This document shows positions 17,268 to 24,440 of a stretch of 64,000 bases of DNA, in pieces. The translations under genes and the position numbers were made by a program. Source of the stretch: JBDGYW01 sp964580055 (GTDB lineage: Bacteria; Gemmatimonadota; Gemmatimonadetes; Gemmatimonadales; GWC2-71-9); contig CAZOJI010000004.1 of NCBI GenBank assembly GCA_964580055.1, positions 78,358 to 142,357 of the forward strand. The letters run 5' to 3'. The notes under the pieces are model-generated. The model worked only from the letters and a program-made list of their open reading frames with translations, did no database searches and had not been told where the DNA came from. Positions within the stretch are counted from its first letter, which is position 1, and every line of letters starts with the position of its first letter.

Positions 17268-19334
17268 TTGCACCGGTCAGCCATAGAGGCTCCCCTGCTC
17301 ATTGCGGGGCTGACGGTCTTCCTGGTCCTTCCTCAGCACTCCTTGGCGGGTCAGCGGCCAGGTGAGGTACAGGGGTCGGTGACTGATGAGGTTACCGGGA
17401 TTCCTGTGCCGAAGGCCGATGTGTTGGTTGGTGATCTGCACACCGTCACCGGTCCGGACGGGCGGTTCTGGCTCGGCAATGTCCCGGCGGGGCGGATTCG
17501 AATCATGGTGAGAGCGGTTGGCTACGCCCGCAGGGACACCCTGGTGTCTGTTCGAAACGGCATGGAGTCCGAGGTCCGGGTGGAGCTGCAACGTTATGCA
17601 GTGGAACTGGAGCCGCTCTCGGTGGTCGGGCGCCAGCCGTCTCGTGTGCCGACAATCGTGCGGGCCGACTTGAAGAAGCGCGGCAGGACTCTGGCGGAGG
17701 CGCTGGACGGTTGGGAATCCGTTGTGATTCGCGAGGACGGTTCGGGCGATTCGGCTCCTATCATCCGAGCGTCCGCGCCCGACGAGGTGCTCGTGCTGGT
17801 CGACGGCGTCCCGCTCAACGACCCAACCACGGGCGTAGCCGACTTGAGCAGAATTCCTGTGAGCCAGGTTGAGGACGTGTCGCTCTATACGGGTCCTCAG
17901 ACTGCCCGGTTCGGCGGGCGCGCTCTGGCGGGAGCGTTGGTTGTGGAGCTTCGGGAGACGGGCGAGTCACATCTCGAAGTCTGGGGAGGCTCGTACGGGC
18001 TGGCCGGCGGTTCGGGTAGACTCATTCTGGACCCTACTACCTCCCTGCATGTCGAAGCAGAGCGCCGCGGGGCTGAATTCCCGGTAACTCTGCCCGTAAA
18101 TCGGGGTGGCGGCGAGTCGGTGCGGTCCAATGCCGACAACCGATCTCTCAGGGCAGCGTTTCGGACTCGCACCCGGAACTTGACGCTATCGCTTCTCGGC
18201 GAAGCGGAAGCCCGCGGATTGCCGGGCACTCTCTCCAATCCGAGCTCGACGGCCCGCGGCACTACACTGTGGACCCGCGCCAACGGGTCTTGGGAACACG
18301 GGAATCTCGGCGTGGAGGTGTTTGGAGACCTCGTGCGGACGACGTACCGTGATAGTTCACCGCCGATGACGTTCCCCTACGACGACAGTACGTGGGCCGG
18401 TTCTGTGGGCGTCGAGGGCGGATGGCGTGGGTTGCGAGCGGGCGCACGGATCGATCACACGTGGGGGAGTGGGATTCGCGACCGAAGCTTTTCGGTCTTC
18501 AGAGCGCACTTGGTCGGAGAAACCAGTGCGAGCGGAACGTTTGGCAGCCTCAATTGGTGGCTGGCACCGACTGCACGCTTGGATTTGTGGACCACCCAAG
18601 GCTCGCCGGCATTTTCTCTCAGGCTGGATGGGGCCCTGCACAAAGGCCCCTGGTCAGTGGAAGCCGGGTTCGGGAGCAGCACCGCACCGCCGGTCCTGGC
18701 AAACCTCACGTATCGCGAGGGCGTCGGCATCCGCATCAACCCCGACCTCGAGCCGGAGAGAGTTCCGCTCGCGGGGGAATTGGCGTTCGGCTGGAACCCC
18801 GAATCGACGGTAGTGGAACCTGCACTCCGGGTAAGAGCATATGCCGGCAAAGTGAAGGGGATGATAATCTGGTCCCCCGACTTTCGGTTTGTGTGGAGTC
18901 CCGGAAACTACGACGTGAATCGGTCGGGTGTCGAGCTGAGTGGCAAGCTCGGTCTTCCCTTTGTGAGGGCGTCGGTGCGCGCGACGTCTTCTTTCAACGC
19001 CGTGACGTACGACAGGCCGAACGGCCCGCAGGTGATCTATCGGCCGCGAGACAACCAAAGCATTCATCTGAATGTGCACCCGGGACCGGCAGCGCTCAGG
19101 ATAGCGTGGCGGCGACTGGGCGAGCGGTTCCCGAGCCATGGCGGCATCAACGCCCTCGCAGCGGTGTCGGTCTGGGACGTTTCGCTAAGCACTGATCGAG
19201 GCTTGGGCAACTCACCGATCGATATCGAGCTTCTGCTCCGCGATCTGTTTGATGCCCGAGCGGAGTTCATAGGTGGCTATCCGTCCCGCGGTCGCAGTCT
19301 AACACTTCGAATCAAGATAGGAGCATCTCAATGA
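17268..19334 (+). CDS. btuB: TonB-dependent receptor, probable cobalamin transporter
   Basis: A 688-residue outer-membrane receptor. Order: signal peptide (about 1-28, cleaved near SLAGQ), a carboxypeptidase-regulatory-like domain (about 32-110, VQGSVTDEVTGIPVPKADV), a plug domain (about 130-230, with VLVLVDGVPLNDP and ARFGGRALAGALVVEL) and a 22-strand-type barrel ending in LTLRIKIGASQ. The B12 riboswitch upstream and the overlapping propeller lipoprotein identify cobalamin or another corrinoid as the likely substrate. The start is TTG at 17268 with an AGGGGGA site. The extra N-terminal domain resembles SusC/Bacteroidota-style receptors more than E. coli BtuB. Confidence 0.85.
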   Translation: MHRSAIEAPLLIAGLTVFLVLPQHSLAGQRPGEVQGSVTDEVTGIPVPKADVLVGDLHTVTGPDGRFWLGNVPAGRIRIMVRAVGYARRDTLVSVRNGMESEVRVELQRYAVELEPLSVVGRQPSRVPTIVRADLKKRGRTLAEALDGWESVVIREDGSGDSAPIIRASAPDEVLVLVDGVPLNDPTTGVADLSRIPVSQVEDVSLYTGPQTARFGGRALAGALVVELRETGESHLEVWGGSYGLAGGSGRLILDPTTSLHVEAERRGAEFPVTLPVNRGGGESVRSNADNRSLRAAFRTRTRNLTLSLLGEAEARGLPGTLSNPSSTARGTTLWTRANGSWEHGNLGVEVFGDLVRTTYRDSSPPMTFPYDDSTWAGSVGVEGGWRGLRAGARIDHTWGSGIRDRSFSVFRAHLVGETSASGTFGSLNWWLAPTARLDLWTTQGSPAFSLRLDGALHKGPWSVEAGFGSSTAPPVLANLTYREGVGIRINPDLEPERVPLAGELAFGWNPESTVVEPALRVRAYAGKVKGMIIWSPDFRFVWSPGNYDVNRSGVELSGKLGLPFVRASVRATSSFNAVTYDRPNGPQVIYRPRDNQSIHLNVHPGPAALRIAWRRLGERFPSHGGINALAAVSVWDVSLSTDRGLGNSPIDIELLLRDLFDARAEFIGGYPSRGRSLTLRIKIGASQ

Positions 19335-20386
19335 GAGCACGCATGTTCATCAATACCTTCGCTGCCTCGATCGTCGGGGCGGCGTTCTTCCTCAGCGGAT
19401 GTGGTGACAGCACCGGCCCGGAGGAGAAGCCGCTCGGCGAGCAAGTGTTTGTAATAGTCAACTCAACCGAGAACAGCCTCAGTCTGGTACCGGTGAACGA
19501 CACTATGCCGGCACACGTCGTGGGATTGCTGGGCCAGAACGCATCTCCCGTGAGTCTCGCCGTGCACGGAACTCGAGCTGTTGTCCCGCTGGGTTTGGCA
19601 CACGCCGCCTCGGTGGTAGATCTGGCAACTCGAACCGTAGAGCGCACCATCGCTCTCGAGGATAACTCGGGGGCTACCGGAGCAGCGTTTGAAAACGATT
19701 CGATCGCTTGGATTGCGAACCCGAGTCTGAACACAGTCACGCGCGTAAACGTGAATTCCGGTGACACCTCCAGCGTAGCGGTGGGAGTCTATCCGCAGGC
19801 TGTTGCTTACACCGCCGGCAAAGTCTGGGTCGCGAACGCGAACCTGGTAATGTGGGCACCGGCTGGCCCTTCATGGCTCACCGTAATCGATCCAGCTACC
19901 TCTCAGGTGGTTGACTCGGTGGAGCTTTCAGGCCAGAACGCGGCCGCCTTGGAACTGGGTCAAGACGGCAATCTCTACGTTTTGAATTCGGGCAACTTCG
20001 GCGCCGCAGACGGCTCTCTGTCGGTCGTGGACCCCGTTGCTGCGAGCGAAACGGGTTTCTTGGCAGACATTGGGGAGTTCCCCGGATCTCTGGTCTGGGT
20101 GTCCGACGAACTCCTGGTGGTCGGCTCTTTCAGTGACGGAATTCTGGAGGTGGATCCCACGGGCCCCACTCTCACCCGTGCTGGCGCACAAGGCATTATG
20201 CCGGAAGGTGCAGGTGTCTCCGGCGTGGGAGCCGATACCGCAGGCGTTGTCTACGCCCTCAACAGCACCGACTGCGTGGCGCCGGGTAAGCTCAATGCAC
20301 TGCAGCCCCCGGGCTACGATGTTGTCCGTACCATGGACACGGGAGTCTGTCCGTATGCGATCGAGAGGGTTTGGATCAGGGAGTAG
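19331..20386 (+). CDS. Lipoprotein with YncE-like beta-propeller, candidate BtuG-type corrinoid-binding protein
   Basis: A 351-residue lipoprotein: basic N-terminus, hydrophobic stretch and lipobox LSGC with the lipidated Cys24. The mature part is a run of repeats of about 45 residues with the pattern of YVTN/YncE propellers (for example SLSLVPVNDT, ASVVDLATRTVERTIAL, NTVTRVNVNSGDTSSV, LTVIDPATSQVVDSVEL). Its ATG overlaps the receptor stop (ATGA), so it belongs to the riboswitch-controlled transcript. In Bacteroides, the propeller lipoprotein BtuG caps BtuB and captures B12; fold, position and lipidation all fit that role here. Function is inferred, not shown by specific residues. Confidence 0.75.
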   Translation: MRARMFINTFAASIVGAAFFLSGCGDSTGPEEKPLGEQVFVIVNSTENSLSLVPVNDTMPAHVVGLLGQNASPVSLAVHGTRAVVPLGLAHAASVVDLATRTVERTIALEDNSGATGAAFENDSIAWIANPSLNTVTRVNVNSGDTSSVAVGVYPQAVAYTAGKVWVANANLVMWAPAGPSWLTVIDPATSQVVDSVELSGQNAAALELGQDGNLYVLNSGNFGAADGSLSVVDPVAASETGFLADIGEFPGSLVWVSDELLVVGSFSDGILEVDPTGPTLTRAGAQGIMPEGAGVSGVGADTAGVVYALNSTDCVAPGKLNALQPPGYDVVRTMDTGVCPYAIERVWIRE

Positions 20387-20391
20387 GGGAC

Positions 20392-20640
20392 TTTCACAAG
20401 GCCAAGGCCAAGGCCAAGGTCCAAGGCCGAGGCCAAGGTCCAATGTCCAAGGTCCAATGTCCAAGGTCCTGGGCCAAGGCTGAGATCCAAGGCCCAAGGC
20501 CAAGGTCCAACGGCCAACGTTCAGGGTCCAAGATCCAGCATGGACGGCGCAAGATCCAACGCAGAGCATCGAGCGTCCAGCATCGGGCGCAGAACATGGG
20601 CCGTTGGCGTTGGACGTTGAATACTTTCCGGAGATGTAGT
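20392..20640. repeat. Word-like low-complexity repeat tract (GGCCAA/GGTCCAA units)
   Basis: About 250 bases built from imperfect copies of short words: AAGGCCAAGG, GGTCCAATGTCC, CAAGGTCCAA, then CAAGATCCAGC and GCGTCCAGC. Units vary in length, so it is not a simple microsatellite. It starts six bases after the propeller gene stop and fills half of the 483-base gap before recO. The rest of the gap (20641-20869) shows no gene I can support. The opposite strand gives a W/L/G/P-rich pseudo-protein, which is an artefact of the repeat. Confidence 0.8.
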
Positions 20641-20869
20641 TGATTGAAGGGCTCCGACAGGCATACACCCAGACGGCTCATTTATGCGCACCCTGTAATT
20701 GGCTCCATTAAATCGCTTTTCGCCGTGCATCGCTCGAGAAAACACCCGGTTCTTGATTCTGAAGGAGCTGCCAGCTTCGGTGAGCACCGTGCATCTTTGC
20801 TCTCGAGCTGCGCGGCGTCTGACTGTCTCCTCTCCCGACACTGATGCCCTCCCGACTATCTTCCCTGCC

Positions 20870-21715
20870 ATGCCTCCGGTTTCCACCCCGGCAATCGTCC
20901 TGCACGCCTTCAGGTACAGCGAGTCGTCAAAGGTCGTTAGGCTGCTGACGAAGCAGCAGGGAGTCGTGAGTGCGGTCGCCAAGGGTGCGGAGAGGCCCAA
21001 GTCGAAGTTCGGCGCGCGACTGCAGTTGTTGAGCGAAGGTGTCGCGCAGCTCTATCTCAAGCCCAACCGCGATCTCCAGACGCTCGCCGAGTTCGACGTC
21101 GTCAAGATTCGCCAAGAACTCGCCTCCGACATGCGCCGCTACGCGTCTGCGGCGGCGTTGTCGGAGCTGGTTCTGCGCTTTTCGCCCGCGGAGCCGAACG
21201 AAGATGTCTACGCACGTTTTGTGACCTACCTGGATTCGATCGCTTTCGTTGAGCAGGCTTATTTGGAGACGGTCTCTCTCTCGACTCTGTGGGGAATTGT
21301 GTGTGCGCTCGGGTTCGAACCGGCCTTGGTTGCGTGCGCGCGCGACGGTCGCAGACTCCCTGAAGGGAATGCCGTGTTCTCGGTGTCCGACGGCGGGTTG
21401 CTTTGCTCTGCCTGCGCAGGTAGCGCCGAGAGTTCTCAGGGAGTTGAGGCGGGGACGGTGCCGCACGACGGGAGACCTCGGGGTGAGCCGGGCAGTTCAG
21501 TGAGAGGTACATTCGCTCGGCTCCAAGGGAGCGATCGAGCGGCGCTCGAACACCTCATCGCCGGCCGTTGCGAAGAGGTCGGAGTGCTGTCTTCCCGCCA
21601 CGCGAGCGCGCATCGCCGCCTCTTGATGCGCTTCGTCGACAGACATGTGAGGGAGGACCACAACCTCAAGGCTTTGTCTTTCTGGGAGTCGCTGCCATGG
21701 GACGCCACGTCGTAA
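20870..21715 (+). CDS. recO: DNA repair protein RecO
   Basis: A 281-residue RecO, which helps load RecA on gapped DNA with RecF/RecR and anneals SSB-coated strands. The N-terminal OB-fold part has AIVLHAFRYSESSKVVRLLTKQQG followed by VVSAVAKGAERPKSKFGARLQ, a typical pattern. The zinc-finger region is partial: CARDG and LCSACAG are visible. I chose ATG 20870; the longer upstream frame runs through repeat-like DNA. It overlaps selB by 19 bases. Confidence 0.88.
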   Translation: MPPVSTPAIVLHAFRYSESSKVVRLLTKQQGVVSAVAKGAERPKSKFGARLQLLSEGVAQLYLKPNRDLQTLAEFDVVKIRQELASDMRRYASAAALSELVLRFSPAEPNEDVYARFVTYLDSIAFVEQAYLETVSLSTLWGIVCALGFEPALVACARDGRRLPEGNAVFSVSDGGLLCSACAGSAESSQGVEAGTVPHDGRPRGEPGSSVRGTFARLQGSDRAALEHLIAGRCEEVGVLSSRHASAHRRLLMRFVDRHVREDHNLKALSFWESLPWDATS

Positions 21716-23577
21716 TAGGAACCGCGGGTCACATCGATCACGGCAAGACAGCTCTGGTCAAGGCGCTGACCGGCGTGGATGCCGACCGGTGGGCCGAAGA
21801 GAAACGCCGCGGCATCACCATCGACTTGGGGTTTGCGAAGCTCGACCTGGGCGACGGCAACTCCGCGAGCATAGTTGACGTACCCGGACACGAGGACTTC
21901 GTGCGGAACATGGTGGCAGGTGCAACTGGAATCGATGTGGTCCTGCTGGTCGTTGCAGCCGACGAGGGAGTGATGCCCCAGACGCACGAGCACCTCGCCA
22001 TTCTCGATTTCCTGGGGGTACAGTCGGGAGTGGTGGCGATAACGAAATGCGATCTGGTTGATGGCGAGTGGTTGGAACTCGTGGAGGACGACGTGCGTCA
22101 AAAGCTCGCGCGTTCGTCGATCCGGTGGCGGCAGGAACCCTTCTTCGTGTCGGCTCACACCGGGCAAGGCGTTGACGCGCTCGCGGTCGGCTTGAGAGAG
22201 AGCGCGGAAGCCGCCGGCGTTCGATCCGAAGACGATCTGTTTCGTCTGCCTGTAGATCGCGCATTCAGCATAGCGGGGGCGGGCACTGTCGTTACTGGTA
22301 CGACGTGGAGCGGCACTGTGAAGACCGGCGATGAGGTTCGACTGCTTCCCAGCGGTGCGCGCGGACGGGTACGCGGCATCGAGGTGCACGAAGAGAGCAA
22401 GGATACGGCCCTGCCGGGCCGCCGCACTGCACTTGCGCTGGCGGGCGTGAATCGCGACGAGGCCGGGCGAGGCACGAGCGTGGTCGCGCACGATGCATGG
22501 CGCTCAACCTCCACTGTGGACGCACTCGTCAATCTGCTGCCGGAATCCCGGTCTCTTTCACAACGCTCGCGCGTGCGCTTTCACCTGGGTACGGCGGAAG
22601 TAATGGCGCGCCTCACACCGTTGGAATCCGAAGTCGCGCCGGGTGCGAAACGGGCGGCGGTGCGGTTTCGCCTGGAGGCGCCGATAGTCTGCCGCTGGGG
22701 TGACCATGGAGTCCTGCGGTCGTATTCCCCTGTCACCACGATAGGGGGCTGCGTGATAGTCGATCCCTTCCCGGAGCCCAAGCCACGGCGTCCGGTTGGA
22801 CTGGAAGCGAAGGCCGTTGCGGACCCGGGTGGTCGCTTGGCGGCATTCGTCCAATCAACTGCCTCCCACGGCCTGGATGTCAACGAGCTCACGGTCAGGC
22901 TGGGTATTCCGCCCAGCGTCGTGACTCCTTTGATAGAATCCGATGGCGCCATCCTGCGTGCGGCTGACAAGTTGTTCTCACCGGAGGTTGTTGCCGATGC
23001 CCGTGATGCCACTTTGCGGGCAATCGAGGAACACCACGAATCGAATCCGCTCGAGCCCGGCATGCCGCGCGAGCTGGCGCGGCAGGTCTTGGAGAACGAT
23101 TCGCTGGCCGACCGCGTACAGTCGATGCTGGAGGACGAAGGTCGGATAGCAATCGAGGGCAGAAGCATTCGGCTGGCGAGTTTCCGGCCGACTTTGTCTG
23201 AGCAGCAGAACGCAGCTCGCGATGTGCTCGCGAGGGAGCTCAAAAATGCCGGTTTCGAGGGCAGGACGGCCTCCGAGCTCGGCGACATCTTGCCGCAGAA
23301 AACCGTCCAGGAGCTAATTGGCTACCTTGTAAGGCAGGGGACTACGGAAAGGGTTGGCAAAGACCGATACTACGATTGCGGTGAACTCGATAAACTCGTA
23401 CGCGTAGTATTGAACGAGATCGATCGACAGGGCCAGGTAACGCCGGCCGAACTCCGTGATATTACAGGACTTAGCCGCAAATACCTGATACCCTTGCTGG
23501 AGTGGATGGATGGCCGTTCGTTGACGTTCCGGAACGGCGACTACAGGTCAGCCGGGCCGGCTGCGGCGGAGTATTGA
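21697..23577 (+). CDS. selB: Selenocysteine-specific translation elongation factor SelB
   Basis: A 626-residue SelB, the EF-Tu-like GTPase that delivers Sec-tRNA to UGA codons at a SECIS hairpin. G1 is GHIDHGKT (11-18), G3 is DVPGHED (61-67) and G4 is TKCD (116-119). Domains II and III follow, then four winged-helix repeats that bind SECIS RNA, the last near YLIPLLEWMDGRSLTFRNGDYR. The start ATG at 21697 lies in the end of recO. Its presence implies selenoproteins in this genome; no selA, selC or selenoprotein gene was found in the window. Confidence 0.94.
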   Translation: MGRHVVIGTAGHIDHGKTALVKALTGVDADRWAEEKRRGITIDLGFAKLDLGDGNSASIVDVPGHEDFVRNMVAGATGIDVVLLVVAADEGVMPQTHEHLAILDFLGVQSGVVAITKCDLVDGEWLELVEDDVRQKLARSSIRWRQEPFFVSAHTGQGVDALAVGLRESAEAAGVRSEDDLFRLPVDRAFSIAGAGTVVTGTTWSGTVKTGDEVRLLPSGARGRVRGIEVHEESKDTALPGRRTALALAGVNRDEAGRGTSVVAHDAWRSTSTVDALVNLLPESRSLSQRSRVRFHLGTAEVMARLTPLESEVAPGAKRAAVRFRLEAPIVCRWGDHGVLRSYSPVTTIGGCVIVDPFPEPKPRRPVGLEAKAVADPGGRLAAFVQSTASHGLDVNELTVRLGIPPSVVTPLIESDGAILRAADKLFSPEVVADARDATLRAIEEHHESNPLEPGMPRELARQVLENDSLADRVQSMLEDEGRIAIEGRSIRLASFRPTLSEQQNAARDVLARELKNAGFEGRTASELGDILPQKTVQELIGYLVRQGTTERVGKDRYYDCGELDKLVRVVLNEIDRQGQVTPAELRDITGLSRKYLIPLLEWMDGRSLTFRNGDYRSAGPAAAEY

Positions 23578-23686
23578 CATCCGTTGCGCAAATTGCGTAA
23601 CTTCATGCCGTATGGGCAATTAGGTTAATTCAAGACGTGTCAAGGAGTGATTTCTAACGAAACCTGTTTGTGAGAAGGAGCAGTAA

Positions 23687-24112
23687 ATGAAGTGGCTGGC
23701 CTGGGCTGTCTTTCTGCTCGGGCTCCTGTCGGCCGCGCCGTCCCAAGCGGAGGCACAACAAAACCCGCCGACCGAACCGGTGCGGTTGAAGAGGAATTAC
23801 CCGAATCCGTTCAATCCGGAGACGACGATCCCGTTTGAACTGGATCAGTCGGTGTTCGCCGAGGGCCACGAACCCACGGTGAGCCTGCGGATCTACAACG
23901 TATTGGCGCAACTCGTCGCCATTCCCATCCTACAGGGGGTGGGCGAACCGCTGGATAATGTCCGCCTTTCTTGGAACGGTACAGGGGAGTACTCTGCCTA
24001 CTGGGACGGGAAGATCATGGGGACTAACGTGGAGGCTCCATCGGGCGTCTATGTATATCAACTCACCGTAGACAGCCAGAGGTTTTCGGAACGAATGACA
24101 ATCATCAAGTAA
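23687..24112 (+). CDS. Small secreted protein consisting of a T9SS/FlgD-like C-terminal sorting-type domain
   Basis: A 141-residue protein with a clear signal peptide (KWLAWAVFLLGLLSAAPSQAEAQ), then LKRNYPNPFNPETTIPFEL, RIYNVLAQLVA, a WDGK segment and VYVYQLTV, ending in RMTIIK. This is the pattern of the FlgD-like Ig domain and type-A sorting tails normally found at the end of large secreted proteins. Here it is nearly the whole mature protein. A good GAGAAGGAG site precedes the ATG. It may be a stand-alone adaptor or the remnant of a larger protein; no stop-interrupted upstream coding sequence is evident. Confidence 0.7.
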   Translation: MKWLAWAVFLLGLLSAAPSQAEAQQNPPTEPVRLKRNYPNPFNPETTIPFELDQSVFAEGHEPTVSLRIYNVLAQLVAIPILQGVGEPLDNVRLSWNGTGEYSAYWDGKIMGTNVEAPSGVYVYQLTVDSQRFSERMTIIK

Positions 24113-24133
24113 CCCTCGTCCCCTCCCGAGGGT
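24112..24133 (+). terminator. Hairpin after the sorting-domain gene
   Basis: ACCCTCG and CGAGGGT form a perfect seven-pair stem around an eight-base loop, overlapping the stop codon of the previous gene. There is no clear T-run after it, so it is a weak or Rho-assisted terminator at best. Confidence 0.45.
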
Positions 24134-24279
24134 GTGGTTGCTGTATGCGGTTACGTTCGCATCAGCAGCAAGGCGCGTTGGCAACCGGCTGGCGCGCCTG
24201 TCGTTTTGGCATGCTTTGGTGTCATGGTTGCAGGGTATTCGGGCATGGAGGGTGCACACGGTGTTTCGTGGTGATAGTA

Positions 24280-24391
24280 AGGGAGCAGGGAGCAGAGAGG
24301 GAGTCAACTGAAGTCTCAATGTCCAACAAGGAATGTTCACTTTCCAACTATTTGGACACAGACCATTCCTTGTTGAGACTTGGGCATTCCG
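24280..24391. repeat. Dispersed palindromic repeat, left copy (upstream of clpB)
   Basis: Contains AGGGAGCAGGGAGCAG, then a 27-base segment (24309-24335) whose exact reverse complement lies at 27601-27627 beyond tadA. Inside this copy, CAACAAGGAATG and CATTCCTTGTTG form a perfect 12-base inverted repeat (about 24324-24335 and 24364-24375). It occupies most of the gap before clpB and may carry transcription signals. The remaining 24134-24279 shows no gene. Confidence 0.8.
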
Positions 24392-24440
24392 GCCGCTTTC
24401 CGCCCCAAATCGCAGCGATAGCCATGAGAGGTTCAACCGG

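Noticed and set aside
20392..20640. CRISPR array
   Set aside because: Units are short, irregular and without unique spacers, and no cas genes are present in the window.
19928..20681. Long minus-strand frames rich in W, L, G and P over the repeat tract
   Set aside because: They are translations of the GGCCAA/GGTCCAA words and overlap the propeller gene; no ribosome site or family similarity.
24113..24440. CIRCE or other heat-shock operator before clpB
   Set aside because: No TTAGCACTC/GAGTGCTAA pair; the inverted repeat present belongs to the dispersed repeat family.
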